A DNA stretch of 64,000 nt. Origin: Streptomyces sp. NRRL F-2580 (GTDB lineage Bacteria; Actinomycetota; Actinomycetes; Streptomycetales; Streptomycetaceae). The translations under genes and the position numbers were made by a program. Below the pieces are notes generated by a model, which saw only the letters and a program-made list of their open reading frames with translations, had not been told where the DNA came from and did no database searches. The stretch is taken from positions 1 to 64,000 of the forward strand of contig NZ_JOIR01000009.1 in the NCBI RefSeq assembly GCF_000720115.1. Reading direction: 5' to 3'. Positions 37,393 to 45,461 of this stretch are shown in pieces (the first letter of the stretch is position 1; every line of letters starts with the position of its first letter).

Positions 37393-37587
37393 TCAGGCCA
37401 CCCCGGAGTCGAAGGCGTTGAGGATCTCGGCCGGATGCGTCACCCGCTCGACCATGCCCTCGATCACCTGGGCCAGCACGGGATGGTCGATCCCGCGCAG
37501 TGCGGCCAGGTCCAGCCCGGAGAGATCCGGCAGGCGCCCGGGGCACGCCGGGGTCACCGCCTCCACTTCCTGCCGCTTCGTCACCAT
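37393..37587 (-). CDS. fxsA: FxSxx-COOH type RiPP precursor peptide
   Basis: 64-aa precursor with a leader (MVTKRQEVEAVTPACPGRLP) that includes DLSGLDLAALRGIDHPVLAQVI, resembling the family's leader, and a core ending in FDSGVA. The FDS triplet fits the F-x-S motif in which FxsB links Phe to Ser as a cyclophane. Known members usually have two residues after Ser; here there are three (GVA), so the terminal Ala is an extension. Ribosome site GGGGGAG lies ten bases before the ATG. The gene lies between the vWA gene and fxsB. The mature product, if any, is unknown; FxsA peptides may act as signals or triggers instead of antibiotics. Confidence 0.87.
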   Translation of the reverse strand: MVTKRQEVEAVTPACPGRLPDLSGLDLAALRGIDHPVLAQVIEGMVERVTHPAEILNAFDSGVA

Positions 37588-37614
37588 GTGCCGCTGCTCC
37601 CCCTGTCGCGTCGC

Positions 37615-37629
37615 GGACCGGACGGTCCA
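37615..37629 (-). promoter_or_regulatory. Palindrome and repeated 10-mer upstream of fxsA
   Basis: ggaccg-ga-cggtcc (37615-37628) is a perfect palindrome 28 bp before the fxsA start. It contains the 10-mer ggacggtcca (37620-37629), which recurs identically upstream of fxsB at 37301. It may be the binding site of a regulator or part of promoters at both genes. Confidence 0.4.
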
Positions 37630-37687
37630 CTGCCCTTTCCCTCCGGCCGGTCCACGGAAACAGCGCGCTCCGCTCGCCGCTACGCCT

Positions 37688-40600
37688 TCAGAGCCCCGCT
37701 TCCAGGGCGCGGACCCGGGCGCGGAGGGCCTCCGTCCGGCCTTCGGCTTCGGCGTCGGTGCCCGCGTCGGGGCGCGTCCACAGCTCCAGCGCGGCACGGT
37801 ACGCGTCCAGGGCGGCCCGGGGGCGGGCGAGGCGTTCCAGCACCTCCCCGCGCGCCTCCTGTACGCGGGCGGCCAGTCGGACGGCGGTGCCCGCGGACCC
37901 CGCGGAGCCCGCGCTGCCGGCAGGGGGCTCGTGGCCTTCGCGGCGTGCGGGGTCCGGGCCGATTGCCGGTCCCGCGTAACCGTCCGGCCCGGCGTGGCCG
38001 GCGCGGCCGGGGCGGACCCCGCGGCCCTCGTCGACTTCGCGGCCCCCGTCGACTTCGCGGCCTTCGTCGCCTTCGCGGGCGGCCTCCAGGGCGGCCCGCC
38101 AGGCCCGCCGGTAGGAGTCCGCCGCCCGGTCCAGGCGCTCCACCGCCCGGGTGTGACCGTGGATCTCCTGCTGCACGTCGCCGTGGTCGCGCCAGGCCCG
38201 GGCCCGCTCCAGCGGGCTGCGGCTGTGCCGGACGGCCAGTTCCAGCAGGTACTCCGCCTCCCGCAGGTCCACGGGGTCGCCCTCGTACGCGTGCCGCAGC
38301 CGTAGCCCGGTGGCCAGCCGCATCAGCCGGTGCGCGGCTCCCGGGTCCGACTGCGGGACCGCCGCCCGGCTGTCGCGCAGGACGCGTACGGCGGCGCCGG
38401 TGAACCGCCGTCCGCCGGCGGCCCGGGCCCGCTCCAGGAGCACCTCGCCCCACTCGGGCAGCAGCTCCCCGAAGGCCTCCCCGTCGCGGGGGATCAGCCG
38501 CCGGGCCCGGCCGTACGCCTCGGCCGCGTCCTCCAGCGCCGCCGGGTCGGCGTCGCGCGCGTACCGCTCCCGGTGCACCCGGGCCAGGCACACGAGGGCG
38601 GCCACCCGCAGCTCCGGGTCCCCGCCGGCCTCCTCCAGGGCCGTGGTGAGCTGGCCGGCCGCCTCCTCCAGCCGCGCCGGCAGGTAGCGCAGCGCGGCGG
38701 CCAGGTCCACCCGCACCCGGGCCTCGGCGGCCGTGGCCCGGGCCGCGCCCGCGCCCGGTACGGCCAGCCGGGCGGCGGCCTGCTCGGCCAGGGCCGTGCG
38801 CTCGGCCGGGTCCGGGGTGCGGGGCAGGAGGGCCAGGAGCACCCGGCCCAGGGCCCGTTGCAGCACGGGGTCCGGCTCGGGCTCCGCGTCGGGGTGCGCG
38901 TCGGGCTCCGCGTCCGGGTCTGCGTCGCGGGGACCGTCGAGGGACCGGCTGGGGGTGGCCGGGGGTCCCGCCAGGGGTTCCAGGGCGGCGCGGGCCTCGC
39001 GGAGCGCGCCCGCGTCCGGGCGCAGCCCGCTCAGCCGGATCAGGGTCTCGGCCCGCCGCACCGCGCAGTCCCGCCGCAGCTCCGGGTCGGCCGCGGCGCC
39101 CGCCGCCGCGAACGCCCGGTCCGCCTCGGCCAGCAGCTCCGCGTCGGAGCCGTGGGCCAGCGCCCGCTCGTACAGCACCCGGCCGAGGACGGCCCGCGCC
39201 GGCGGAGTCCGCAGCCCGGCCACGGCCCGTTCGGCCTCGGCGAGGAGTTCCGGGTCCCGCTGGACCACCCACAGCCGCAGCAGCGCCCCCGCCAGTTCGG
39301 TCTCGGCCTCCTCCGGCGGGTCGCCGGGCGCCACCGGGGCCGTCACCGCCCGCCGCAGTACCGCCACGGCCTCGTGCAGGGCCCGCGCGCCGCCGTCCGC
39401 GGCCGCGTCCGCGAGCCGGGCCCGGGCGGCGCGCACCGCTCCGGCCCGCCCGAGCGGGGGGACCGCGGGGGGCTCCCGGCGGGCCGGGCCCTCCTCCGGC
39501 ATGCCGGGCACGTAGCGCCGTACGACCTTGGCCGAAACCTGCGCGAAGGCCTGCGGGAGCCGCCCCTCGGGCACCCGCTCGGCGTCCTGCGGCCCGGGGG
39601 CGACCGCCGCCGCCGGCGGCACTCCGGTGAGCTGCGAGACCGCGAGCGCGGGGAAGTTCCGCACGCCTTGTCCGAAGTGCGCGAGCACGTACTCCGAGCA
39701 GTGCTTGAGCACCAGGGCGGCCTCGTCCCGCCCCAGCGGGCCCAGCAGTACGTCCTGCACGCCGGGGACGAACTCGTACCAGTTCCCCGGCCCGGGCCCG
39801 CTGCGCCGCAGCAGCCCGCTCAGCAGCACCTCCGCCAGGTCGGACGGCTCCGAGTCCGGGAGCATCGTGCGCTGCACCAGCCGCATCACGGGCAGCGTCA
39901 GCGGCGCCGCCGACAGGTACACGGCCAGCTGTACGGCCCGGGGCGCGGCCGAGGACCGGAACCGGGCCACCAGCTCGCGCGGCGGCCGTACGGCGCGCGG
40001 CGGCGGCACGGGCACGGCCGGATGGTCGGCCCGCACCCGGCCGACCTCGGCCGGTACCGGCCCGGTGCCGAGTCCGGCGACGAGCCGGGCCCAGGCCCCG
40101 AGGGCGGTCGGGCTCGGCGGCAGCACGGGCACGGTCAGCCCGCCCGCGGGCCGGCCGGGCAGCGGCGGCCGGTCCGGGCGGAACCTCAGCTGGTGCCCGC
40201 CGCCCTCCAGCCGGGTGAGGGTGCCCCGTTCGGTCGGCAGCCAGCTGCGGCCCCACAGCCGCTGCGGCAGCGGCTGGACCACCATGCAGGGGGTGCACTC
40301 GGCCCACCGGTACAGCAGCCGCTGCGCGGCGCCCTCGCGCCACAGCGGCCCGGCGCAGTCGGAGATCACCATGGTCAGGGCCCGGCCGGTGGGGTCCCGC
40401 AACTGGTCGCCGGAGCGCAGCCCGGAGCCGGGTACGGGGCTGCGGCCGAGGACCGCCGTACCGTCCGCGAGGCGGTGCAGGTAGTGCACCTGGACGTCCC
40501 GGAAGGCGCCCAACCGCTCGCACACCGAACGCAGTTCGTCGAACATGTCCTGCCAGACGGCCATCGAGGGCGAGGCGTCCATCACCAGCCGTACGGTCGC

Positions 40601-41134
40601 CTCGCGCCGGCTCTCCGGCCGGAGCACCGGGATGACCAGCCCGAGGGCCCGGGCGCTGGCCTCGGCGGTGGCCGGTTCGTCGATGACCAGCCGGGTGGGC
40701 GGGACGGGCGGCCGGTGCCGCTGGAGGGCGCGCAGGGCCCGCTGGACGTCCAGGATGCGCGGCAGCGCGGCGGCCCGGGGCACCCGTACGGGCACTCCGT
40801 GTTCCTCGGGCGACTCCTCCGGCCGTTCCCCTTCCGCCCCGCCGGCGCGGCGCGCGCCGGGTGCGTAGAGCCTGACCGGATCATCGGCATCCGTCCGTGC
40901 CCGTGCGGGCTCGACGGGCTTGCCGGCCGGGTCCTCGGCGTCCTCCCCGGGGTCCGGGCCGGGCGCGCCCGGCGCGTACGGCCCCGGCCCGCGGATGTGC
41001 CCGGCGAGCCAGAGGGCGTCGGCGAGTTCCTCGGCGCTCGGGTCGAGCCCGGCGGCGCGCAGCAGCGCGGCCAGCTCGCGGACGCCCTGCCGGGGCTCGG
41101 GAGCGGCGGGGGGCACGGCGGGAGTCGGCGGCAC
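37688..41134 (-). CDS. vWA-TPR protein, SAV_2336 type (VMAP system)
   Basis: 1148-aa protein. N-terminal conserved region (LAALLRAAGLDPSAEELADALWLAGHI) typical of SAV_2336-related proteins; a von Willebrand A domain with the metal-site LVMDASPSMAVW (DxSxS: Asp186, Ser188, Ser190) and ISDCAGPLW; then a long alpha-helical C-terminal part of TPR-like repeats (from about 540) rich in Ala, Leu, Glu. Low-complexity inserts include DADPDAEPDAHPDAEPEPD. In the literature on NTP-dependent conflict systems, vWA proteins work with a MoxR ATPase and a VMAP effector; all three are adjacent here. The GTG start is six bases after the MoxR stop. Effector mode is inferred. Confidence 0.82.
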   Translation of the reverse strand: MPPTPAVPPAAPEPRQGVRELAALLRAAGLDPSAEELADALWLAGHIRGPGPYAPGAPGPDPGEDAEDPAGKPVEPARARTDADDPVRLYAPGARRAGGAEGERPEESPEEHGVPVRVPRAAALPRILDVQRALRALQRHRPPVPPTRLVIDEPATAEASARALGLVIPVLRPESRREATVRLVMDASPSMAVWQDMFDELRSVCERLGAFRDVQVHYLHRLADGTAVLGRSPVPGSGLRSGDQLRDPTGRALTMVISDCAGPLWREGAAQRLLYRWAECTPCMVVQPLPQRLWGRSWLPTERGTLTRLEGGGHQLRFRPDRPPLPGRPAGGLTVPVLPPSPTALGAWARLVAGLGTGPVPAEVGRVRADHPAVPVPPPRAVRPPRELVARFRSSAAPRAVQLAVYLSAAPLTLPVMRLVQRTMLPDSEPSDLAEVLLSGLLRRSGPGPGNWYEFVPGVQDVLLGPLGRDEAALVLKHCSEYVLAHFGQGVRNFPALAVSQLTGVPPAAAVAPGPQDAERVPEGRLPQAFAQVSAKVVRRYVPGMPEEGPARREPPAVPPLGRAGAVRAARARLADAAADGGARALHEAVAVLRRAVTAPVAPGDPPEEAETELAGALLRLWVVQRDPELLAEAERAVAGLRTPPARAVLGRVLYERALAHGSDAELLAEADRAFAAAGAAADPELRRDCAVRRAETLIRLSGLRPDAGALREARAALEPLAGPPATPSRSLDGPRDADPDAEPDAHPDAEPEPDPVLQRALGRVLLALLPRTPDPAERTALAEQAAARLAVPGAGAARATAAEARVRVDLAAALRYLPARLEEAAGQLTTALEEAGGDPELRVAALVCLARVHRERYARDADPAALEDAAEAYGRARRLIPRDGEAFGELLPEWGEVLLERARAAGGRRFTGAAVRVLRDSRAAVPQSDPGAAHRLMRLATGLRLRHAYEGDPVDLREAEYLLELAVRHSRSPLERARAWRDHGDVQQEIHGHTRAVERLDRAADSYRRAWRAALEAAREGDEGREVDGGREVDEGRGVRPGRAGHAGPDGYAGPAIGPDPARREGHEPPAGSAGSAGSAGTAVRLAARVQEARGEVLERLARPRAALDAYRAALELWTRPDAGTDAEAEGRTEALRARVRALEAGL

Positions 41135-41140
41135 GGCCCG

Positions 41141-42229
41141 TCACCTCGGGCGGTCGAGGCGCTGGATGAGCAGGTCGGCGAGGTCCTCCCGGGTGGGCGG
41201 GGCGGCGTAGTGGGTGAGGTACACGGCGTTGAGCAGCTGGTCGGCGGCGACCAGTTCGGTCTGGGAGCGGCTGAGGAACTCCCGGATCAGGTCCGCTCCG
41301 AGCCGGGCGGCCTCCTCGCCGAGGTGGGCGCGGACCATGGTGGCGAGCCGCTTCTCGCCGGGCTGCCCGAGCTTGAGCTGGATGCAGCGGCGCAGCAGGG
41401 CGGCCGGGAAGTCCCGCTCGCCGTTGCTGGTCAGGATGATGAAGGGGAACTCCCGGCAGCGGACCCGGCCGCCGCGGACGGTCACCTTGGTCCCGTCGTC
41501 GGTGAGCACCTGCACCTCGGGCTCGGTGTCGGCGACCCGCTCCAGCTCGGGGAGCGCGAACTCGCCTTCCTCCAGCACGTTCAGCAGGTCGTTGGGCAGG
41601 TCGATGTCGCTCTTGTCGAGCTCGTCGATGAGGAGCACCCGGGGTTGGGCGGTGGGCAGCAGGGCGGTGCCCAGCGGCCCGAGCCGGATGTACTTCCCGA
41701 TGCCGGGGGCCGTTCCGGTGCCGTGCGCCCCGCCTCGGCCGCCACCGCCTCCACCTCCACCTCCGCCCCCGCCTCCGCCTCCGCCTCCGCCCCCGCCTCC
41801 GCCTCCGCTCGCCGCAAGCTGTACGTCCTGCAGCCGGGCGAGCGCGTCGTACCGGTACAGCCCGTCCTGCAGCACCGTCCGCGAGACCACCGGCCAGCGC
41901 AGCACCCGTCCGAGCTTCAGCTCGTGGGCCACCGCGTGTGCGAGGGTGGACTTTCCCGTTCCGGGGAAGCCGGTCACGAGCAGCGGCCGTCGCAGGTACA
42001 GCGCCGCGTTGACGGCCTCCAGCTCCTCGGGCTCCGGCCGGTGCAGCTCGGCGGCCTGCCGGTGCGCCCCGAGCCGCCGGGCCACGTTGCCGTCGGCGGC
42101 CGCGGCCGGGCCGCCCGGCTCCGCCACCGGCCCGCCGTCGAAGTCCCGCCAGGGCGGCGGATCGGGCAGGGCGTCGATCCCGTCATGGGGCTCACCGATC
42201 CCCCGGTATATGAGCCACTCGTCGTTCAT
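41141..42229 (-). CDS. MoxR-like AAA ATPase with 23-glycine insertion
   Basis: 362-aa AAA+ ATPase of the MoxR/RavA type. Walker A GFPGTGKST (near residue 85), Walker B VLLIDELDKSD, sensor LTSNGERD and sensor 2 area RRCIQLKLG. Between the Walker A and Walker B parts an unbroken run of 23 Gly codons (41738-41806) followed by RGGAHGTG replaces a short loop. The ATPase likely drives the vWA-VMAP assembly. The ATG is preceded by GGAGGGGC. It is downstream of the VMAP protease gene by 38 bp and upstream of the vWA gene by six, so all three are one operon. Confidence 0.85.
   Translation of the reverse strand: MNDEWLIYRGIGEPHDGIDALPDPPPWRDFDGGPVAEPGGPAAAADGNVARRLGAHRQAAELHRPEPEELEAVNAALYLRRPLLVTGFPGTGKSTLAHAVAHELKLGRVLRWPVVSRTVLQDGLYRYDALARLQDVQLAASGGGGGGGGGGGGGGGGGGGGGGGRGGAHGTGTAPGIGKYIRLGPLGTALLPTAQPRVLLIDELDKSDIDLPNDLLNVLEEGEFALPELERVADTEPEVQVLTDDGTKVTVRGGRVRCREFPFIILTSNGERDFPAALLRRCIQLKLGQPGEKRLATMVRAHLGEEAARLGADLIREFLSRSQTELVAADQLLNAVYLTHYAAPPTREDLADLLIQRLDRPR
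41738..41806 (-). repeat. Poly-glycine codon run inside the MoxR gene
   Basis: 69 bp of GGA/GGC/GGG/GGT codons encode 23 consecutive Gly residues. The near-periodic GGAGGC pairs make it a likely slippage site, so length could vary between strains without breaking the frame when changed by triplets. Confidence 0.95.
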
Positions 42230-42267
42230 TGCCCCTCCCTCACTCGAATCCGCCGGGCCCGGCGCCG

Positions 42268-44427
42268 TCACAGGTCGCCCTGGAGCGGTTCGTCGTCCGG
42301 CAGCGGCCGCGCCGGGTCCTCCCACACGAGCCCGGTCCCGGCCGCCCAGTACGCGTCGGGGTCCGCCCCGTACGCCCTCCCCCGCAGCGTCTGCAGGCGC
42401 ACCGGCAGCACCTCCGCCCGCCCGGCGTCGGCCAGTTCCTCCCGCAGACCGCGGTGGAACGGCGCGCACGACTCCCTCGGGTCCGGCGGCGGCCGCCGGG
42501 TCACCACCACCCCGTACCCGGCGTCGCGCACCGCGTGCAACGACCCCAGCGTGGGTTCCGAATCCGCGGCCCGGCAGTGGACCGGCACGGTGTTGTCCGG
42601 CAGTCCCGAAAGCCACTCGGCCGCCGGGCTGCGCGGGCGTCCCCGTACGCAGTCGGCCCGTTCGTCCTGCAGGGGTCCCGCCTGGACCCGCGCCCACCGG
42701 GCGGCCGCCTCGGGGTGCCCGCGGCCCGCGGGGTCCCCCGGATCGGCGGGGTGCGCGCGGCCCGCCGGGTCCGCGGGATGGCCGGCGTCCGCCGGGTGCC
42801 CGGCCCCGGCCCGTCCGGCGGCGTGGCGCAGCACCACCGGCCGCTGCACCCCGAGCGGTACGCCGCCGGTCACCACCCACTCGTCCACGGCCAGCCCGAA
42901 CAGCTCCGGGGCCACGGCCACTTCGAGCAGGGCCGCCGCCTCGTGGGTGTCGCAGCGCCGGAAGGCCTCGGCGAGCGGGGCCCGCAACAGCTCCCGCAGG
43001 CCCGCCGGGGTGGCCCGTACGCCCGAGTCCACGGGGGTCACCCGCCCGGGCTGCGCCGGGCCCGCCAGGACGGAGACCCGCCAGTCGTAGACGTCCTCCC
43101 AGCCGTGCGCCCACACCTCCAGCAGCGCCGAGGCCCCGGGCGGCAGCCCGCCGGCCCGCCGGGCCGGGCCGTTCACCGCCCGCCCGGCCGAGGCCCGCCG
43201 CCGCCGTTCCCGCTCCGCGAGGCCCCGCTCGTGGCGTTCGCCGAGCTCGCGCCGCAGCGGGCGCCACAACCGCTCGGCCGTGGCCCGGATCCAGTCCCAG
43301 AGCTCCTCGTCCGCGCCCGGCGTCGGCGGCTCCCGGTAGTCGGCCACGCTCACGTCGGTCGCGTACCGGAGCATCGCCGCGGCCTCCCCCGCCCCGCCGG
43401 GCGGGTCGTGCAGCAGGCCCAGCCCGTCGCGCCAGCTGAGCGGGGCCGGCGGCTGCGGGTCCGGCTCCTCCCCGCGGGCCGCCTCGACGAGGGCCCGTAC
43501 GACCTCGGAGGAGCCCGGCGGGGGCAGTTCGGCCAGCAGCCCGCACAGGGTGGTGCGCTCGCCGGGGGTGAGCCGGCCGCGGCCGCCGTACGGGTCGGCC
43601 TCCTCCGCCGGGAGCTCGCCGTGCACGTCCGTCCAGGTCCGGCGGTTGTCGAGGTCGCTGAGGTGGTGGTCGTAGTGGTGCAGGTCGTGGGCCTGCATGA
43701 CGCGGCGGTAGAGCCCGACCTGGCCGCGCGCGGGCATCGGCAGCGTGCGCAGCTGCACGACGGAGACGGCGAGCCCGCCGCCCGCCCCGTGCCGCCGGGC
43801 CTTGACCACCCCGACGACCTCCCCGCGAGCCAGGTCCACCACGGGGCCGCCGGACATGCCGGGGTCGATCTCGTCGTCGCCGCCGAGCCGGACGGCCGCG
43901 CCGTTCCCGGCGCTGCCGCGCAGCCGGGTGGTGCGGCCGGTGATCTCGGGCGTGCCGAGGTCCTCGGTGCAGCCGAAGTAGGCGACCTCGTCGAAACGGG
44001 GTCTGGACCGGTCCGTCAGCCAGACGCAGGCGTGGGACACGGGGGCCAGGACCCTGAGCAGCGCCAGGTCGGGCAGGTCCCACAAGGCGCCCCGGCGCGG
44101 ACGCCGCTCCTCCAGCCGCTCGGGCAGTACGCACTCCACGCGCCCGGTGACCGTTCCGGTCGCCCCGTGGGTCCCGGAGGAGAAGGTGATGCCGACCTCG
44201 CGTCCCGTCAGACGCACCGCAGCACCCCCTTCGCCGACCACGTGCGCGCACGTCAGGACCCAGCCGGGGGCGATGAAGAAACCGCTCCCCCACGTGGGAC
44301 CGGTCCGATGGCTGCCGGGGTTGTCATACCCGCCCGGCGGGGCGTGAACGCGTACGGTCGCGGCCTGGACGAGGGGCTCGAGGAGCTCGAAGGCGCGCGC
44401 CGAGCCTGTCGTGCGCCCGTCCGTCAT
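42268..44427 (-). CDS. Trypsin-like serine protease / VMAP-type protein
   Basis: 719-aa protein. Residues 10-240 form a trypsin-like domain with the triad His62 (CAHVV), Asp120 (LPDLALL) and Ser192 (DPGMSGGP). No signal peptide, so it acts in the cytoplasm. The C-terminal half (about 300-719) matches the kind of uncharacterised VMAP C-terminal region found in vWA-MoxR-associated proteins; it contains low-complexity GHPADPAGR units near residue 560. The ATG at 44427 is used; a GTG two codons upstream (44433) is equally possible. It is the first gene of the seven-gene locus. Proteolytic effector function is inferred. Confidence 0.8.
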   Translation of the reverse strand: MTDGRTTGSARAFELLEPLVQAATVRVHAPPGGYDNPGSHRTGPTWGSGFFIAPGWVLTCAHVVGEGGAAVRLTGREVGITFSSGTHGATGTVTGRVECVLPERLEERRPRRGALWDLPDLALLRVLAPVSHACVWLTDRSRPRFDEVAYFGCTEDLGTPEITGRTTRLRGSAGNGAAVRLGGDDEIDPGMSGGPVVDLARGEVVGVVKARRHGAGGGLAVSVVQLRTLPMPARGQVGLYRRVMQAHDLHHYDHHLSDLDNRRTWTDVHGELPAEEADPYGGRGRLTPGERTTLCGLLAELPPPGSSEVVRALVEAARGEEPDPQPPAPLSWRDGLGLLHDPPGGAGEAAAMLRYATDVSVADYREPPTPGADEELWDWIRATAERLWRPLRRELGERHERGLAERERRRRASAGRAVNGPARRAGGLPPGASALLEVWAHGWEDVYDWRVSVLAGPAQPGRVTPVDSGVRATPAGLRELLRAPLAEAFRRCDTHEAAALLEVAVAPELFGLAVDEWVVTGGVPLGVQRPVVLRHAAGRAGAGHPADAGHPADPAGRAHPADPGDPAGRGHPEAAARWARVQAGPLQDERADCVRGRPRSPAAEWLSGLPDNTVPVHCRAADSEPTLGSLHAVRDAGYGVVVTRRPPPDPRESCAPFHRGLREELADAGRAEVLPVRLQTLRGRAYGADPDAYWAAGTGLVWEDPARPLPDDEPLQGDL

Positions 44428-44557
44428 CCGCACCCCCCGCTCGTTGGGCATCCAGGCTAGCCCCGGGGGCACCACGGGCGGGGGGCCTCTTCGCCCGCGC
44501 GGATTATCCTGGCGGGAAACACCCCCTGCACACCCCCATCACGGCACGGAGCCCGAC

Positions 44558-44746
44558 TTGTACTTCACCGATCGCGGCATCGAGGAGCTGGAGAAGCGGC
44601 GCGGCGAGGAGGAGGTCACCTTCGAGTGGCTCGCCGAGCAGCTGCGCACCTTCGTCGACCTGAACCCGGACTTCGAGGTCCCGGTGGAACGCCTGGCCAC
44701 CTGGCTGGCCCGCCTGGACGACGAGGACGACGACGCCGACGAGTGA
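44558..44746 (+). CDS. DUF6104 family small protein
   Basis: 62-aa acidic protein starting LYFTDRGIEELEKRRGEEEVT from a TTG, with GGAG seven bases before. The sequence TFEWLAEQLRTFVDLNPDFEVPVERLATWLARLDDEDDD is highly conserved in Streptomyces (DUF6104). A Glu/Asp-rich tail follows. Function unknown. It is divergent from the VMAP gene and ends before a strong hairpin. Confidence 0.8.
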   Translation: MYFTDRGIEELEKRRGEEEVTFEWLAEQLRTFVDLNPDFEVPVERLATWLARLDDEDDDADE

Positions 44747-44802
44747 GCACGGCGCGCACTGCGGCAGGACGCGTGCCGGTACGCGTGGCCGGGAGGCGGA
44801 GA

Positions 44803-44846
44803 ACGAGAACGGCCCGACCGCCGCGTGGCAGTCGGGCCGTTCTCGT
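44803..44846. terminator. Bidirectional terminator between DUF6104 and sodN
   Basis: A 16-bp perfect stem (acgagaacggcccgac and its complement) with a 12-base loop lies between the convergent ends of the DUF6104 and sodN genes. Confidence 0.8.
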
Positions 44847-44894
44847 GTTCGCGTCGCCGCTGGGGCGGGCGCGAGCCGGGGGTGGGGCGCCGGA

Positions 44895-45290
44895 TCAGGC
44901 GGCCTTGGTCTCCCAGAAGATGCGGTCGATCTCGGCGATGAGCTCGAGGGCCTTCGCGCCGGTCGCCGGGTCGTTGGACGCCTTGGCGGCCGAGAGGGCC
45001 TTCAGGGTGTCGTTGACCAGGGTGTGCAGCTGGGGGTACTTCTCGAAGTGCGGCGGCTTGAAGTAGTCGCTCCACAGCACCGAGACGTGGTGCTTGGCGA
45101 GCTCGGCGCGCTGCTCCTTGATGGTGATGGCGCGCGCGCGGAAGTCGGCGTCGTCGTTGGCCTGGTACTTCTCCTGCACGGCCTTGACGGACTCGGCCTC
45201 GATGCGGGCCTGGGCAGGGTCGTACACGCCGCACGGAAGATCGCAGTGGGCGGAGACCTTCGCCTTGGGGGCGAAGAGGCGGGAAAGCAT
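44895..45290 (-). CDS. sodN: Nickel superoxide dismutase
   Basis: 131-aa NiSOD precursor. A 14-residue propeptide (MLSRLFAPKAKVSA) precedes the nickel hook HCDLPCGVYDP, whose first His is the new N-terminus after cleavage; Cys2 and Cys6 of the mature chain bind nickel. The rest is the four-helix bundle that forms hexamers. Cytoplasmic removal of superoxide. The precursor is processed by the SodX protease, encoded divergently. In S. coelicolor sodN is nickel-induced, in balance with Nur-repressed sodF (established). GAGGAG lies close to the start. Confidence 0.98.
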   Translation of the reverse strand: MLSRLFAPKAKVSAHCDLPCGVYDPAQARIEAESVKAVQEKYQANDDADFRARAITIKEQRAELAKHHVSVLWSDYFKPPHFEKYPQLHTLVNDTLKALSAAKASNDPATGAKALELIAEIDRIFWETKAA

Positions 45291-45461
45291 GGAGTTTGTC
45301 CTCCTCGTGATCGTCTTCTCAAGGGGGAGATTACTCGCTGAACAACCGGATTTCGCGGGCGCCCCCATGGGCTTAGGACAAAAGTCCAGGGGCGCGGCCG
45401 GACCGGTGAGCGAATGTACGGACCCGTGCGGCAGCATGCGGGGGTGACGAGGAGGACACGC
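45291..45461. promoter_or_regulatory. sodN / sodX divergent promoter region
   Basis: 171 bp between the divergent sodN and sodX genes. It contains ggac-aaaa-gtcc (45376-45387) among relatively A/T-rich bases. Promoters of both genes must lie here or nearby. I cannot assign a regulator site. Confidence 0.35.

Noticed and set aside
38330..43090. Very long plus-strand open frame opposite the vWA, MoxR and VMAP genes
   Set aside because: It lies antisense to genes with clear motifs, is full of Arg/Gly/Pro/His-biased sequence, and has no domain or ribosome site. It is open because of high GC.
31494..44427. Prophage or integrative element around the accessory locus
   Set aside because: No integrase, phage structural gene, direct repeat at both ends or tRNA was seen; only gene content suggests acquisition.
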